The notes beneath the pieces are model-generated. The model was not told the DNA's origin, did not search any database, and saw nothing but the letters and a program-made list of their open reading frames with translations. DNA of 64,000 nt from Primulina eburnea (taxonomy: Eukaryota; Streptophyta; Magnoliopsida; Lamiales; Gesneriaceae), in assembly GCF_022965805.1 (NCBI RefSeq), contig NC_133104.1, positions 41,150,682 to 41,214,681 on the forward strand, read 5' to 3'. Both the position numbers and the translations under genes were made by a program. This document shows positions 24,000 through 33,652 of the stretch, piece by piece. The first letter of the stretch is position 1; every line of letters starts with the position of its first letter.

Positions 24000-25347
24000 T
24001 TAATTTTGTCGAGGAATCTTCGGTTTTTTGTATCCTCGAGGAAAATGTGCATGTGGTCCTTCCCCACTTGTCTTTGCTTCGGTAAAATGTTTCCGATCAG
24101 ATCTTGGTTTGAAACCTTTACCGAACTCTGGTTCTTTCTGTATTTGGCATTCAGAGCAGATGTTCTCCGACCATCTTCCTATGTGAGCCATATTACAGAA
24201 CTTTCGGCGAGTCTCTTTGCTTGCCGGTAGCTTGCTGTTCCACAAGAGATTTCTTTTCTTTTCAAATAAATCTTCTGCGAAACTTGTTGTTTTTCCTGTC
24301 ATGGTATTCAACAGGAATGATCCGTTCACTGAATGATTGTAGAATTTGAACGGAAACTTGACTTTGTCCATCTCAGTAAGACAGACCCATAAACCCCAAG
24401 CTCTTCTGGTAGAAATGTCATCTTCAGTGATTGAAGCAACCAGGGGTGTTTCTTCTGTTGGAGGATCCTTGATAAATTTTTGGACATTTGTATCCGGCCT
24501 CCTTAGCTTGATGAAATGAAAGGCTTCGTGAGAACCTTTCCCTGCTGGTTCTGGTGCTGCACTAAAAAAGTATAGCTCCAAAACATCTCCTCTGGACAAA
24601 TAATCATTGTTTGCCCAAGTCTCGTGAACAGCTTCCTGGATCCACTTTGGTAAACCTGAGATTTCCGGAAAGCTGGGTGATGTAGTATAAACTGAGGCAA
24701 GAGCCCCAAATTCATACCAAGCTTTAACCTCCTTAGGATATGAATTAGGTTTCATCCATACCCTTGGATATTTTCCTGAAACATCAACCCTATTTGTAGC
24801 TGGGTTAATGCCAATTCGTGTTTTTAATTTCTCCCAATTCTGCTGATAAACCTGAAATGGAGAAATTACACCTTCATTAGTACCAACCTTAGCTTTGCCT
24901 TTGTCAATACGAGGCCTAAGGTTGATCTCTCCCTCTTCAATCCCCGAGGTGAAGGGTTGACTTGAGGACTCAAGATAAGGATCAGGAGTCTCAATTTTTG
25001 TTTCAGCCGACTCATCTCGTGATGATCCCGACTTAACACTTGTGCAAGGGGTATTTGAATCCCCCGCTACAGGTATAGAGTCCTGTACTCGAAAACTCTC
25101 CATTTGAGAAACCAGTGGTCTCTCAATGCCCTGGAGGATACGCCTTTGCGTTACAGACCATAACTGAGTATATGCCTGTAAACATCCTGTAATTCGATCA
25201 GAGACAATTCTCTTATCAGGCTTGTTGTAGCCTTCTCGCAACTTCTGCGTTAACAGCTAACTTGTTGAACTCGGTTTGAAGCATTTCAAGGTGTTCCCTC
25301 AAATGCCTCTGCATCTTGATAATAGCATCAATGTCAATGCTGTCCAT
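24000..25347 (-). pseudogene. TAV/inclusion-body-like protein of the endogenous pararetrovirus
   Basis: The main open frame is 25241-24000 (413 codons). The likely native start is the ATG at 25347, which overlaps the end of the RNase H frame by 14 bases. The first 35 or so codons are in a different frame, so a frameshift lies near 25240. The central part (AWYEFGALASVYTTSP, then a WIQEAVHETW helix and RRAWGLWVCLTEMDKVKFP) looks like caulimovirid translational transactivator/inclusion proteins, which form viral factories and permit polycistronic translation. The C-terminus has a Cys/His-containing segment (CNMAHIG, CSECQIQ). Assignment rests on position and moderate resemblance, so it is less certain than RT. 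Confidence 0.6.
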
Positions 25348-27370
25348 CTCTTGTTAAAAAATCTGCAAGAATATTTTCATGAGATTTTATTATCATAATA
25401 TCAAAAATATAATTTTGACATAAAGCTTGCCATCGTAATAATTTAGCCTTCCCCGGTTTAGACTCAATTCTATTCCTCAAAAAGGCTTTAACTTGAGTGT
25501 TATCAACTTTCAAAGTGAATTTCTTTGCAAGTAAAAATAACGGCCATTTTTCAAAAGCCCTTTTTACTGCATAAAATTTCTTTTCGTTGATATGTCATCT
25601 TATGGCTTCTGTGTCTGAGAATAACCCACTACAATATCTGCATGGTTGTTCTCCATCTGGTGTGAGCTTTGTTAATACTGCAGCCCACCAATGATCACTG
25701 GCATCGGTATATAATACCAGATCATCCTCGTCTTGAGGAATAGCCATCTTTGGAAGATTTTTGCAAACCTTCTTTAAATGGATAAGTCCTTTTGTGTGTT
25801 CGTCTGTCCATATAAATCTAGCATCCTTTTTCAATAATGGACTGAACACCTTCCTGTGTTTTGCTAGGTTTTTAATAAACATCCCTGCAAAATTAACAAC
25901 CCCTAAAAAACTTTGAAGTTGCTTCTTGTCTTTGAGATTTTCTGGAAAATTCTGCACTTTTTCTACTATGTGCTCTTGCAGAATTATTCCTGACTCATCG
26001 ATTTCAATTCCGAGGAATTCAATCTTTCTTGTAGCAATGACTGCTTTCTTTTCAGATAAAACCAGTCCTTCTTTCTTGCAAACATTAGAGAAAATCTCCA
26101 AATGTTTAACATGTTCATTCATATCTTTGGATGCTATTAAAACATCGTCGATGTAAACAAACATAAACTTGAAATAATCTTTGAAAAGATTATCCATCTT
26201 TCTTTGAAATATTTGGGGTGAGTTAGCCAATCCCATTGGTAATACTTCCCAAATATAATGTCCTTGAGGTGTGGAGAAAGCTGTGAATTTCTTGCTTTCT
26301 TCCTGCATCCGAATCTGATAGAATCCAGACTTGCAATCAAATTTAGAGAATATCTTGGCATTGCGAATGCAACTAATCAAGTGTTCTCTACTAGGTATAA
26401 AATACCCATCAAACTCCAGAATCTTATTAATTTCTTGATAATTAATAACCAATCTGGGTTTTCCTCGTTTAATTTCACCATGGTTTCTTACCAGAAAACC
26501 TGGACTGCTATATGGTGACATACCTGCTTTGATTAATCCAAGGTCCAAATGTTCCTTGATTATAATCTGCATATCCCTCTGATCAATGATGTTCATTGGG
26601 ATGGGTTTACAACGGACAAATTCATACTCTTTGCCTTCCTTGATCTTAAGGCAAGCCCTGAGTTGATTTCTGTCCCACCATGCCAAAGGATCTTCGTTAT
26701 AATTTTCTTTGATCCTCTTCTTGACATCTTCCAGTGATACCTTAGATTCAAACTCTATTCCATTTGTATGTAGAGTTATCTTAAGGCATTCTATATCTTC
26801 TGGTTGGAGTTCCTTATCTGCTCTTAACTGAAGCATTGTTTCTCCAAACCGTCTTGAATCCTTCATTTTTTGGTTCAGAAGTTTTCCTGAATCACCACGC
26901 TTGCTGCGAAACTGGATTGGCAATTTTCTGTAAAATGCCTCCCTAAGTCTCTGGACTATGATTTTGTGAGCACATGGTGTTGTGAACACTAATCTTCTAG
27001 TCTCATTTTCTTGTGTATAGGACTTGAACATTTGTAGGAAATTATTTCCTAACAATATGTCAGCTCCTGTATTATGAAAATAAATTGGTGGTGTCTTTAC
27101 CTTGTACCAAGGTGTTTGTCCAGCACCGCCAATCATGATTTCAGTCATCTTGATCCCTTTGCATAAGATTAAGATTCTTCTGGAAAAATCTCTTCCAGCA
27201 ATCTTGGGTAACTCTTCTTCCAAATTATTTGGAAAAACTCCTCGTTTTGCTGTACATATTCCACCACCTGAATCAATATATGCAGCAAAGTATTCTGCCT
27301 TATATTGTTCATACAACATTCCTACTGGAATGTATATGGAGAATGGACTTGTGGTCATTGGATTTTCCAC
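25334..27370 (-). pseudogene. Pararetroviral protease-reverse transcriptase-RNase H
   Basis: The open frame 27370-25595 (591 codons) has the aspartic protease active site YIDSGG at about residues 31-36. The RT core follows: KPRLVINYQEIN, FDCKSGFYQI, LPMGLANSPQIFQ and the catalytic FVYIDDVLIAS at about 405-414. The RNase H domain starts with the first catalytic Asp in LYTDAS (about 551-556). A TGA stop at 25595-25597 cuts off RNase H, and the same frame then resumes coding-like sequence down to 25334. These enzymes process the polyprotein and copy the pregenomic RNA to DNA. There is no integrase, which separates it from Ty3/gypsy elements. The frame upstream of 27370 continues weakly towards the movement protein. 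Start codon uncertain. Confidence 0.9.
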
Positions 27371-27459
27371 ATTTTATCTTCTGCCATAAACTCCATTCCA
27401 TACTCTAGACGTTTCCAAGGTTTATGTTCCTCGAGAAACTCTAGCCCAAGAATCAGTCG

Positions 27460-28589
27460 TTATGATTCTTTTCCTGGAATTCCTTGAATATGAACCTCCA
27501 ATTCTCCGATATTAATCAGTCCTTGATAAGTTCCTATCATCGGTTGTTCCAAATAGTATATTGAATTACAAGGAAATTGATTCCTTTGTTTTGTAATGTC
27601 AAATACTATTTCTACTTCCTTCCAACCTTCTGGGCATCTGAGCTTTCCTATTGTAGAAAAACTTTTCAACTCCTGTTGGGTTTCTATGACAGGCTTTTTA
27701 TCCCATCTGTAACTTGTAATTCTATCTCCTTGAAAAGATAGTCTTCTTGGTTTCAGTCTAAGACTTTGATTTCTCTGTAGAATCGGTTTGTCTTGGATCT
27801 GGATATCTGTTTCCTGTATTAAAGGAAACTCAATTCTTTCTGGATAAATTGCCTGCGCAACTTTTCCAAATATCTCAGGGATTTCAATAAACTCGTTTCT
27901 AATAAACAATTCAGAATGATGTGTATTAGATAGAGCATATGAAATCTGATAGGTAATAGAATATGGTCTATTGCCTTCTTTCATCAACCTTTTTTCCTTG
28001 AAGTTCTGATGTAATGTCAAGGCTCGGCTGAAATCTCGATCTGCCAGGTTGTAGGCTATCCTTGGATAGATTACTCCTACAATTTTTCCTGCACAGAGGT
28101 TTCCTGAGATTGTTCCCAGTACTGAATCTTGTAGATTCCCCATTCTTTTATCGCATATGGCGATATCAATTGGTGAATCTATCCCTTCTTTGAAAGTAGC
28201 CTTTATCATAATCTGGATTGCTCCTATATGAATCCAGGACATAGTCCTTGCTACTTCTATCTTGAGTTTTTGTAATTCCTCCTTTATTTCTTCGGAAGAA
28301 TTAACTGCATCTCCATTCTATTTCCTGTAAGTTCCATTGGGAATGCCATTTCCCTTCTAGAAACTTTATAGATTAGATGATGCTTTCTGCTTCTTAGGCC
28401 AAGACTTCCTAAGAACTTTTCTACCTGTCCTGCAGAGAAACCTTGATATCTCTGTAGACTTGGATTTTCTCTCATGATTCTTTGAACCATGTTATGAGAT
28501 ATTGTTGTCTGGCTAAAAAACCCAGACAAATCTTCATGTGTTTCGTGTCGAAACACCTCGTCTTCAGTCAGATTCCGATTCTGTTCCAT
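27460..28589 (-). pseudogene. Pararetroviral movement protein (30K superfamily), broken
   Basis: Two open pieces: 28589-28284 (101 codons) and 28242-27460 (260 codons), in different frames. The first has ENPSLQRYQGFSAGQVEKFL and HHLIYKVSRREMAFPMELTG. The second has the movement-protein core with DSPIDIAICDKRMGNLQDSV, LGTISGNLCAGKIVGV, ADRDFSRALTLHQNF and SITYQISYALSNTHHSELF. These match badna-, tungro- and cavemovirus MPs, which form plasmodesmal tubules or channels. The ATG at 28589 overlaps the end of the coat-protein tail (stop at 28568), showing a compact viral arrangement. A frameshift lies at about 28260-28300 and an in-frame stop near 27460. Confidence 0.82.
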
Positions 28590-30005
28590 CAGATTCTTCC
28601 TGACTTAAGACTTCCTCTTCTTCATATATACTCTCATCTGAGGCAATGTCCTCAAATCGGTATACTTGAATGAGATCTTGGTAATAAACTGCATCTTCTA
28701 TATCCGGAGTAGGATCGAAGCGTTTAATACCTCTTTTCTCATTTTCTGGACAGTTGGTTGAGATATGACCTCTTGCTCCACATGTCCAGCAATTACAATC
28801 TTTGAAACTTTCATTAGCTCGAGTGTGAGCTCTTCTGAAAGTTTTCTTTGTAGGTGTTCTTCCTGTGCTTCGAGATGAACTCGATGCCTGGGATGATATC
28901 CTACTTCTCGATGGTCCGCTTCTTTGTCCAGATTTATAAGATCTGGCTTTCTGTCTAGACCATACGGTTCTTGGTTTCCAAGAACTTCTTCCACTCGTGC
29001 ATAAGGATGAGTCCTAAAACTTTTCTTTTTATGCTTCTGTGGTTTACTTCCAATAATTGTTGGAAGATCATTTTCCTTACAACACAAAGGAGTTCTTTTG
29101 TTGATACCCCTTAGTCGTTTGTAATTCTTTTGTAATGCTGCCATGTGACACCATTCTGCTAATTTTCCTTTAAGGAAAGAGGCTCTTCTAGCCAATATAT
29201 CTGGATTACCAGGTACGTATTCCCTTATGAGCATTTCTCTCCAAGGGCTTGGCATTTTTGCGAAGAAAAGCTGCATAGCTATATCTTCTTCGACTCCCGA
29301 ATTCCATCTATATTTGGTGAATAACATAATGTATTCATCTACCAAACATATATCATGTAATTCAAGACTATACAGAGCTTGAGTATATTTTTTCTTCTTC
29401 TCTGTATCTTGACTATTGAAATAGTCTACCCCTATAAAGTATGCTTTGTATAGGGTAGCCATCTTTCCAGCGATCTCACTAAGAGATTCCCCAACTAGGA
29501 CTGACTCTTTCATGTCTGATGAAGTCATGTCCCAAGCAATTTTTACTGATCCCATAAGACTCATTTCCAAAAGTTTAATGAATCCTTCTTTGTTGAGATC
29601 AAGTGTTCCTGCTGCGATCCTCATAGCAGATGTCCAATCGTCTATGAGATCTTCTCTGTTTTTGAAGTCCAATACATCAAGGTTAAGCATAACCCCGTAA
29701 GGATGTATATGATCTAAAACAATTTTCCCATAGGGTGTTTGGTACAGAGGAATTTGGATTCTCCTTGCCCTTGTTCCCGCTGGGTGTGATCCTCCACCAG
29801 TATGGAAATCAGTCTGAGATTCTCTCATATTTACATTATGAGATCCCATACTTTCCCTTGGTGGTTCCTGAGAAGATGACCAGGTTATTGCAGGTGGTGT
29901 TTCACCTACTGCTGTATTCATCTTTAGATCTACAACTTTGAGATTTGCGAAAGATTCCGCAAGCTCTTGTAGATCCTCCAAACCAATCCTTTCTAAAGTT
30001 GTCAT
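28568..30005 (-). pseudogene. Pararetroviral coat protein with displaced zinc knuckle
   Basis: The open frame 30005-28698 (435 codons) contains the capsid region: LDFKNREDLIDDWTSAM, KLLEMSLMGSVKIAWDM, MQLFFAKMPSPWREMLI and a basic KPQKHKKKSFRTH patch. The nucleic-acid-binding CCHC knuckle (CWTCGARGHISTNC, at about 28752-28793) is in another frame, as is the acidic tail that ends at 28568. A frameshift therefore lies near 28970-29000. The knuckle residues Cys-Cys-His-Cys are all present. In the family this protein packages viral DNA and binds the RNA leader. The start overlaps the stop of the upstream 123-codon ORF. Confidence 0.85.
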
Positions 30006-30376
30006 CAGATCAATTTCTTTTCTGAGACAGACTTGATTAGATTGATCATCTTTTCTTCTTCAGTTAAAGGTTTTGACACCACTCTGGCCTTCCCTTGTTG
30101 ATGTAACAAAGGTTCGGTACCAAAGGATGGTGGTAACCAGCCTCCTGAAATTCTTCTACTAGAACTTGGTTGTTGTTCTAGTTTCTGTATTCTTGTTTGA
30201 ATATCCTTTAAGATCTCAAGAATTTCTTCTTGTTTCTCTAGGACCTTTTCAATCTTTTGAGGTACATAATATAGCATATTGCCATAATTTTGTACCGTTT
30301 TCTGTATTTCTCTAAGATCCAGAGAGAGCTTAGAGGAGTCTGGTACTATCTCCAGAAATTTATTATTCTGAATCAT
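30005..30376 (-). CDS. Small pararetroviral ORF, 123 codons, coiled-coil-like
   Basis: An open frame just upstream of the coat protein, sharing the 30005 junction (TGAC/ATGA-type overlap). It holds KIEKVLEKQEEILEILKDIQ, strongly heptad-like, then a Ser/Pro-rich and basic tail. Its place and character resemble virion-associated/DNA-binding proteins (caulimovirus ORF III) or badnavirus ORF2, but no diagnostic motif is visible. Function unproven. Confidence 0.5.
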   Translation of the reverse strand: MIQNNKFLEIVPDSSKLSLDLREIQKTVQNYGNMLYYVPQKIEKVLEKQEEILEILKDIQTRIQKLEQQPSSSRRISGGWLPPSFGTEPLLHQQGKARVVSKPLTEEEKMINLIKSVSEKKLI

Positions 30377-30423
30377 AAATTTTTACCTGAGGGTGCTGTT
30401 GCTTCCCTTCGTAGATCTTCTGT

Positions 30424-30621
30424 CTATACAGATCCATTGTTCTCTGAAGAATTTCTTCTGAGTAGATTTTGAAGTATGTTTTTACGGTTCTTTAAACCTT
30501 GTAAACGTATACCTTTCGTTCTGAGTTCAGTGAAGCATGTACTTCGCTGTAATTCTTGTTCTAATTGAATTATTTCTAGGGAAATAAGTTCAATTTCGAA
30601 CTGGATGGTAGTCCCTGGCAT
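30424..30621 (-). CDS. Small pararetroviral ORF, 65 codons
   Basis: A short frame (contains ELISLEIIQLEQELQR) nearly abutting the ORFs on either side (2-nt gap upstream, 47-nt gap downstream). It is predicted helical with heptad character. I recognise no domain. The close spacing supports a viral gene. Confidence 0.4.
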   Translation of the reverse strand: MPGTTIQFEIELISLEIIQLEQELQRSTCFTELRTKGIRLQGLKNRKNILQNLLRRNSSENNGSV

Positions 30622-30623
30622 AT

Positions 30624-30869
30624 TTAACAGATCATTGAAGATCTGGTCTTTTCGGCCTGTAAGAGTCTACCTTTTGTGTATGCAAGGTTTTGCAAACACT
30701 GCTGTCTTTCATCAGGAGATAAATTTCCTTTGTTCTCCTGTTTCTGATATCTAACAATAGTTAGATAAACTTGTGTATATTCCAAAATATTGGAATAGTT
30801 CTTGTAAATTATTCTCCTCGAACTAAAGTTCGGATTCATAATTTTTTCGAAATTCTTCTTCTCATACAT
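30624..30869 (-). CDS. First small pararetroviral ORF, 81 codons
   Basis: The first frame after the primer-binding site (starts 61 nt downstream). It begins MYEKKNFEKIMNPNFSSRRI and continues with Tyr/Gln-rich sequence. No domain is recognised. Its position corresponds to the first small ORF of badnavirus- and tungrovirus-like genomes; homology is not shown. Confidence 0.4.
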   Translation of the reverse strand: MYEKKNFEKIMNPNFSSRRIIYKNYSNILEYTQVYLTIVRYQKQENKGNLSPDERQQCLQNLAYTKGRLLQAEKTRSSMIC

Positions 30870-30912
30870 TTAATTACTACTAATAATAAAATTTTCGTGT
30901 TTGAAATAAATT

Positions 30913-30930
30913 AACCATGCTCTGATACCA
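30913..30930 (-). other. tRNA-Met primer-binding site of the pararetrovirus
   Basis: The minus strand reads TGGTATCAGAGCATGGTT. This is the consensus complementary to the 3' end of plant initiator tRNA-Met, used by caulimovirids to prime minus-strand DNA. It fixes the viral zero point and the orientation of the copy. Confidence 0.92.
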
Positions 30931-31276
30931 TTTTTGAAGCGCGGAGGATCAATTAAAAGAAAATAGAGAATAAGGGTAGTTTTGTCAATTTTATAGGTTT
31001 AGGGAGTTAAAAGAGAGTTTTTGATGGCTAGGGAGTTAGGAACAAGTTAAGTTTGTGTTTAGGGATTTAGGAGCAATTTCCCCTTAAAAGGAAGGCATTT
31101 TAAACATTTTGATATTATGAAAGCTGAATTGGGGTATAATAAATACTTCATTTGTTTGGAGATCTATCTTTTGGAATCGAGATTTGATTGGTAAAAGGCT
31201 TATGTTGGAGAGTTGGGATGGTCGGAAGATTTCGGCGAGCTTAGATCCATGGATTCCGGGTGGTGATATACTATAA

Positions 31277-31978
31277 GGCATAGTTTGGTACATGAGATAA
31301 GAGAGAGATTGATAAATAATCCTCCTTATCCCATGTTTGGTACGTTTTTAAAAATTTAATGATAATATCATGGGCCCTTGATAAATAATTTTTTAGAAGG
31401 ATAAAATATCTCTAATAGAAAATGTGATAATTTTAATCAAATGATAAAATACACTACAAATGACTTAATTACCCTCAATTTATAAATGATTTTTTATAAA
31501 TCTATGCTAGTAGGTAGAAATTAAAATCAAATAAATATTTTATTTATTTTTATATATTATATAATATGATAATTATATAAATGATTTCGAGATAATTATA
31601 TAAATAATTTTTATAAATCTCAATAAAATTATTATTATCATTCGATTAACCTTAAAAATTGATATTTGACTTGACTCAAAAAATCAAGGGCTTAATTATT
31701 ATATTATATAATATATAAAATTAGGAAAAATAAATAAATCATGCAAGTACTATCGGCACATGTACAGATAAAAAATATAAACTCAAGCAACAACTTTGAA
31801 ATTATAAAATTTATTATGATAAGGTTAATTTTGTCATTACAATCTAATATATAAATTTAATCACTCTTATTAAAATCATACCAAACATTAAATATAATAT
31901 CCTACATCTTATTTATCCTTAATTTATCCTTATATTATATATCACATGTTTATCCTATCATGTGTACCAAACTATGCC
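31277..31978. mobile_element. Tourist-like MITE (same family as 4871-6941), uninterrupted
   Basis: The ends are GGCATAGTTTGGTACATGAG and, inverted, GGCATAGTTTGGTACACATG. They are flanked by TAA at 31274-31276 and 31979-31981, the 3-bp duplication typical of PIF/Harbinger elements. No coding capacity. It is in reverse orientation to the copy at 4871-6941 and contains the empty site for the CACTA insertion there (around 31810-31825). Confidence 0.85.
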
Positions 31979-31989
31979 TAAGAGTACGG

Positions 31990-32690
31990 ATCATGTATGA
32001 CCCGAGATATTAAATATATAACTCAAATCAGAGTCAGTGTGCAAGATGATTTCTTCAACAGCCGGGCAGATGAATGCCCGGGACGACTTCTCCCCGGGAT
32101 ACAACACGCCGAGGCTCTTATACATATTCCCGGGATGCTTTATACGCAGGATACCTCGAAAAGCGCAACTCACTCGAGTGTAGTGGTATATGACACCTTA
32201 TACTTGACAAACATTACTGTCAGAACTACATGAGTTGACGTGTCGAACAACTTGTCAGAGGTAGGGTATGGGTAGCCGCCTTATCTTATTTAGCATGTGG
32301 GCACTGAAAACAAGATAATCACGATATTCCATCATATAAATAGCATGTATATATTTCATTTAAAAGGATTATGAAATTTGATATCTTCGAGCACTCACAT
32401 ATATCTTCACATATATTGTTTTTATCCTTCACCTGTTGATTTAAGTATCGGAGTAGCTACTCCGGACATCTCTCCGACGCTCATTCACGAGTTCATTTCC
32501 TTGTCTGCAGGTCACAATGGAAGTCATAGCTCACAGATATATATCTTGCTAATTTACCTAAACAAAAAATCTTATAAAATCTGGTGGATTGCTCCGGCTC
32601 TGCTCACCCGATTCACCCGGATATAATCACCGGGAGTTAAAGGCTTCAAAAGTCACTTAAATTCTATTTCTGACCCGAATGTTACAGGTG
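31990..32690 (+). mobile_element. LTR remnant of a Ty3/gypsy-like retrotransposon
   Basis: Features of a plant LTR: a CCCGGG-rich U3-like part, a TATA-like TATAAATAGCATG at about 32336, the phrase GATTTAAGTATCGGAGTAGC at 32440-32459, and an end at about 32686 in GTTACA. No matching second LTR, primer site or TSD was found, so the outer limits are guesses. Confidence 0.45.
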
Positions 32691-32859
32691 GCTCATTATA
32701 TTACTCCTTCGGGATCTTGGGACGAGAATGCTATTGGCAAGAAATTTCCGATTCACGAGGCAGAAGCTATACAATTGAGATCTCTTTAAATCGCCATGGT
32801 TGTGATGATTTTCGTTCTTACCAGTCTAAAGCCTTTTGAGTTTGAGTGGGTTGGCTCTC

Positions 32860-33240
32860 TATTGATGATGTTCAGAAGTGGCAACCTCCTATTCAAAACC
32901 ATCTGAGATTGGATGTGGATGGATGCTTTGATAGCAGACGGAACCTATATAGCATAATTGGGGCTATCATTCGAAATCACTCGTGAGTTGTTCTTGGTGC
33001 AAAGGCTTGCACTGTGCGTTCCAGTGGAGCAGTAAAAGGGGCTGAGTTGTTAGCCATTCGTATTGGTTTGGATCTTTGTTCGAGTTTTGGTTTATTTAAT
33101 AGTTTTATTTTTTCAGACTCAATTCTAGCGATACGATTGGTTAATGATCCGGATGATGATCATGGTCGATCGTATCTTCCCGAAACGAAAAGCCTTGTTG
33201 TAAAATAAGATTTTAGAATGGTCTAGCAGAGATATTGTAT
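32860..33240 (+). pseudogene. RNase H-like (RVT_3) fragment, LINE-derived
   Basis: Translation gives LDVDGCFDSRRNLYSIIGAI and, in the open piece at 33014-33208, GAELLAIRIGLDLCSSFG with FSDSILAIRLVND. This is the plant RNase H-like domain (DGxx, AEL/EAEx, SDS catalytic-type segments) found at the 3' end of many plant LINEs. Frame breaks and in-frame stops separate the parts. It is a remnant with no intact ORF. Confidence 0.65.
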
Positions 33241-33270
33241 TTGGTTGTTGGAGATTGTAAGTTAGGATAG

Positions 33271-33370
33271 ACAAAAATTTGTGTGAGACGGTCTCATGGG
33301 TCGTATTTGTGAGACGGATCTCTTATTTTTATTTTGAATATGGATACGGTCTCACATGGGACTTACTCGT
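33271..33370. mobile_element. GTGAGACGGTCTCAC-family MITE, copy 3 (truncated)
   Basis: Has ATTTGTGTGAGACGGTCTCA, GTCGTATTTGTGAGACGGAT and CTCTTATTT, then jumps to GGTCTCACATGGGACTTACTC. The middle ATTACTTTTT block is missing. Confidence 0.75.
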
Positions 33371-33628
33371 TAGGATATGTCTGATTTCAAAAAAAAAAAA
33401 AAATGGAAAAAATTAACCAAAAATGTCCTTAAATTCATGGAAGTCTTGATAGGTTTCGGCACTAGGATTCTAAGAAGAAAAAGCATGTGGTCTCACATGG
33501 GACTTACTCGCTAGGATATATCTGATTTCAAAAAAAAAAAATTGAAAAAATTAACCAAAAATGTCCTTAAATTCATGGAAGTCTTGATAGGTTTCGTCAC
33601 TAGGATTCTAAGAAGAAAAGCATGTGTG
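33350..33628 (+). repeat. Tandem duplication, about 140-bp unit
   Basis: Two consecutive units run from GTCTCACATGGGACTTACTC through GGATAT, TCTGATTTC plus an A-run, AATTAACCAAAAATGTCC and GTCTTGATAGGTTTCG to AGCATGTG. They lie at about 33349-33487 and 33490-33626. They differ at only a few positions and in A-run length, so the duplication is fairly young. Confidence 0.85.
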
Positions 33629-33652
33629 TGGCGATCAAATCATTCAAATGTA

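Larger units (their letters stand above)
22995..30930 (-). mobile_element. Endogenous caulimovirid (pararetrovirus), near-complete, decayed
   Basis: All Caulimoviridae hallmarks occur in order on the minus strand. They are the tRNA-Met primer site (30930), three small ORFs, coat protein with CCHC knuckle, 30K-type movement protein, aspartic protease-RT-RNase H, a TAV-like protein, a small ORF, a TATA box (23457), poly(A) signals (about 23290) and a leader tail. At about 7.9 kb this is one genome length, linearised next to the primer site where viral DNA carries its minus-strand discontinuity. CP upstream of MP, with a separate RT ORF and a TAV-like ORF, recalls cavemoviruses and solendoviruses (known layouts); the genus is inferred. 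Frameshifts and stops in CP, MP and RNase H show a non-functional fossil. No integrase or LTRs were found, as expected. The left limit is approximate. Confidence 0.9.
22864..31083. mobile_element. Mutator-like element enclosing an endogenous pararetrovirus
   Basis: The left end is GGGGAAATTGTCAAAAACTC and the right end, read inverted, is GGGGAAATTGCTCCTAAATC. The first 10 bases match perfectly. Weaker inverted similarity continues for about 110-130 bp, with recurring AACTCCCT and ACTACCCTTA / TTTGCCCTTA words. The element is flanked by a perfect 9-bp direct repeat, TTAAAAGGA, at 22855-22863 and 31084-31092. Nine-base duplications and G-starting inverted ends are typical of Mutator-like (MULE) transposition (known). 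No MURA-type transposase was seen, so it is non-autonomous. Apart from about 130 bp at each end, the 8.2-kb interior is viral. Either the virus integrated into a small MULE, or a MULE captured it. Confidence 0.8.

Noticed and set aside
22864..31083. LTR retrotransposon interpretation of the viral block
   Set aside because: The ends are inverted, not direct, repeats; there is no integrase; and a movement protein plus viral promoter arrangement is present.
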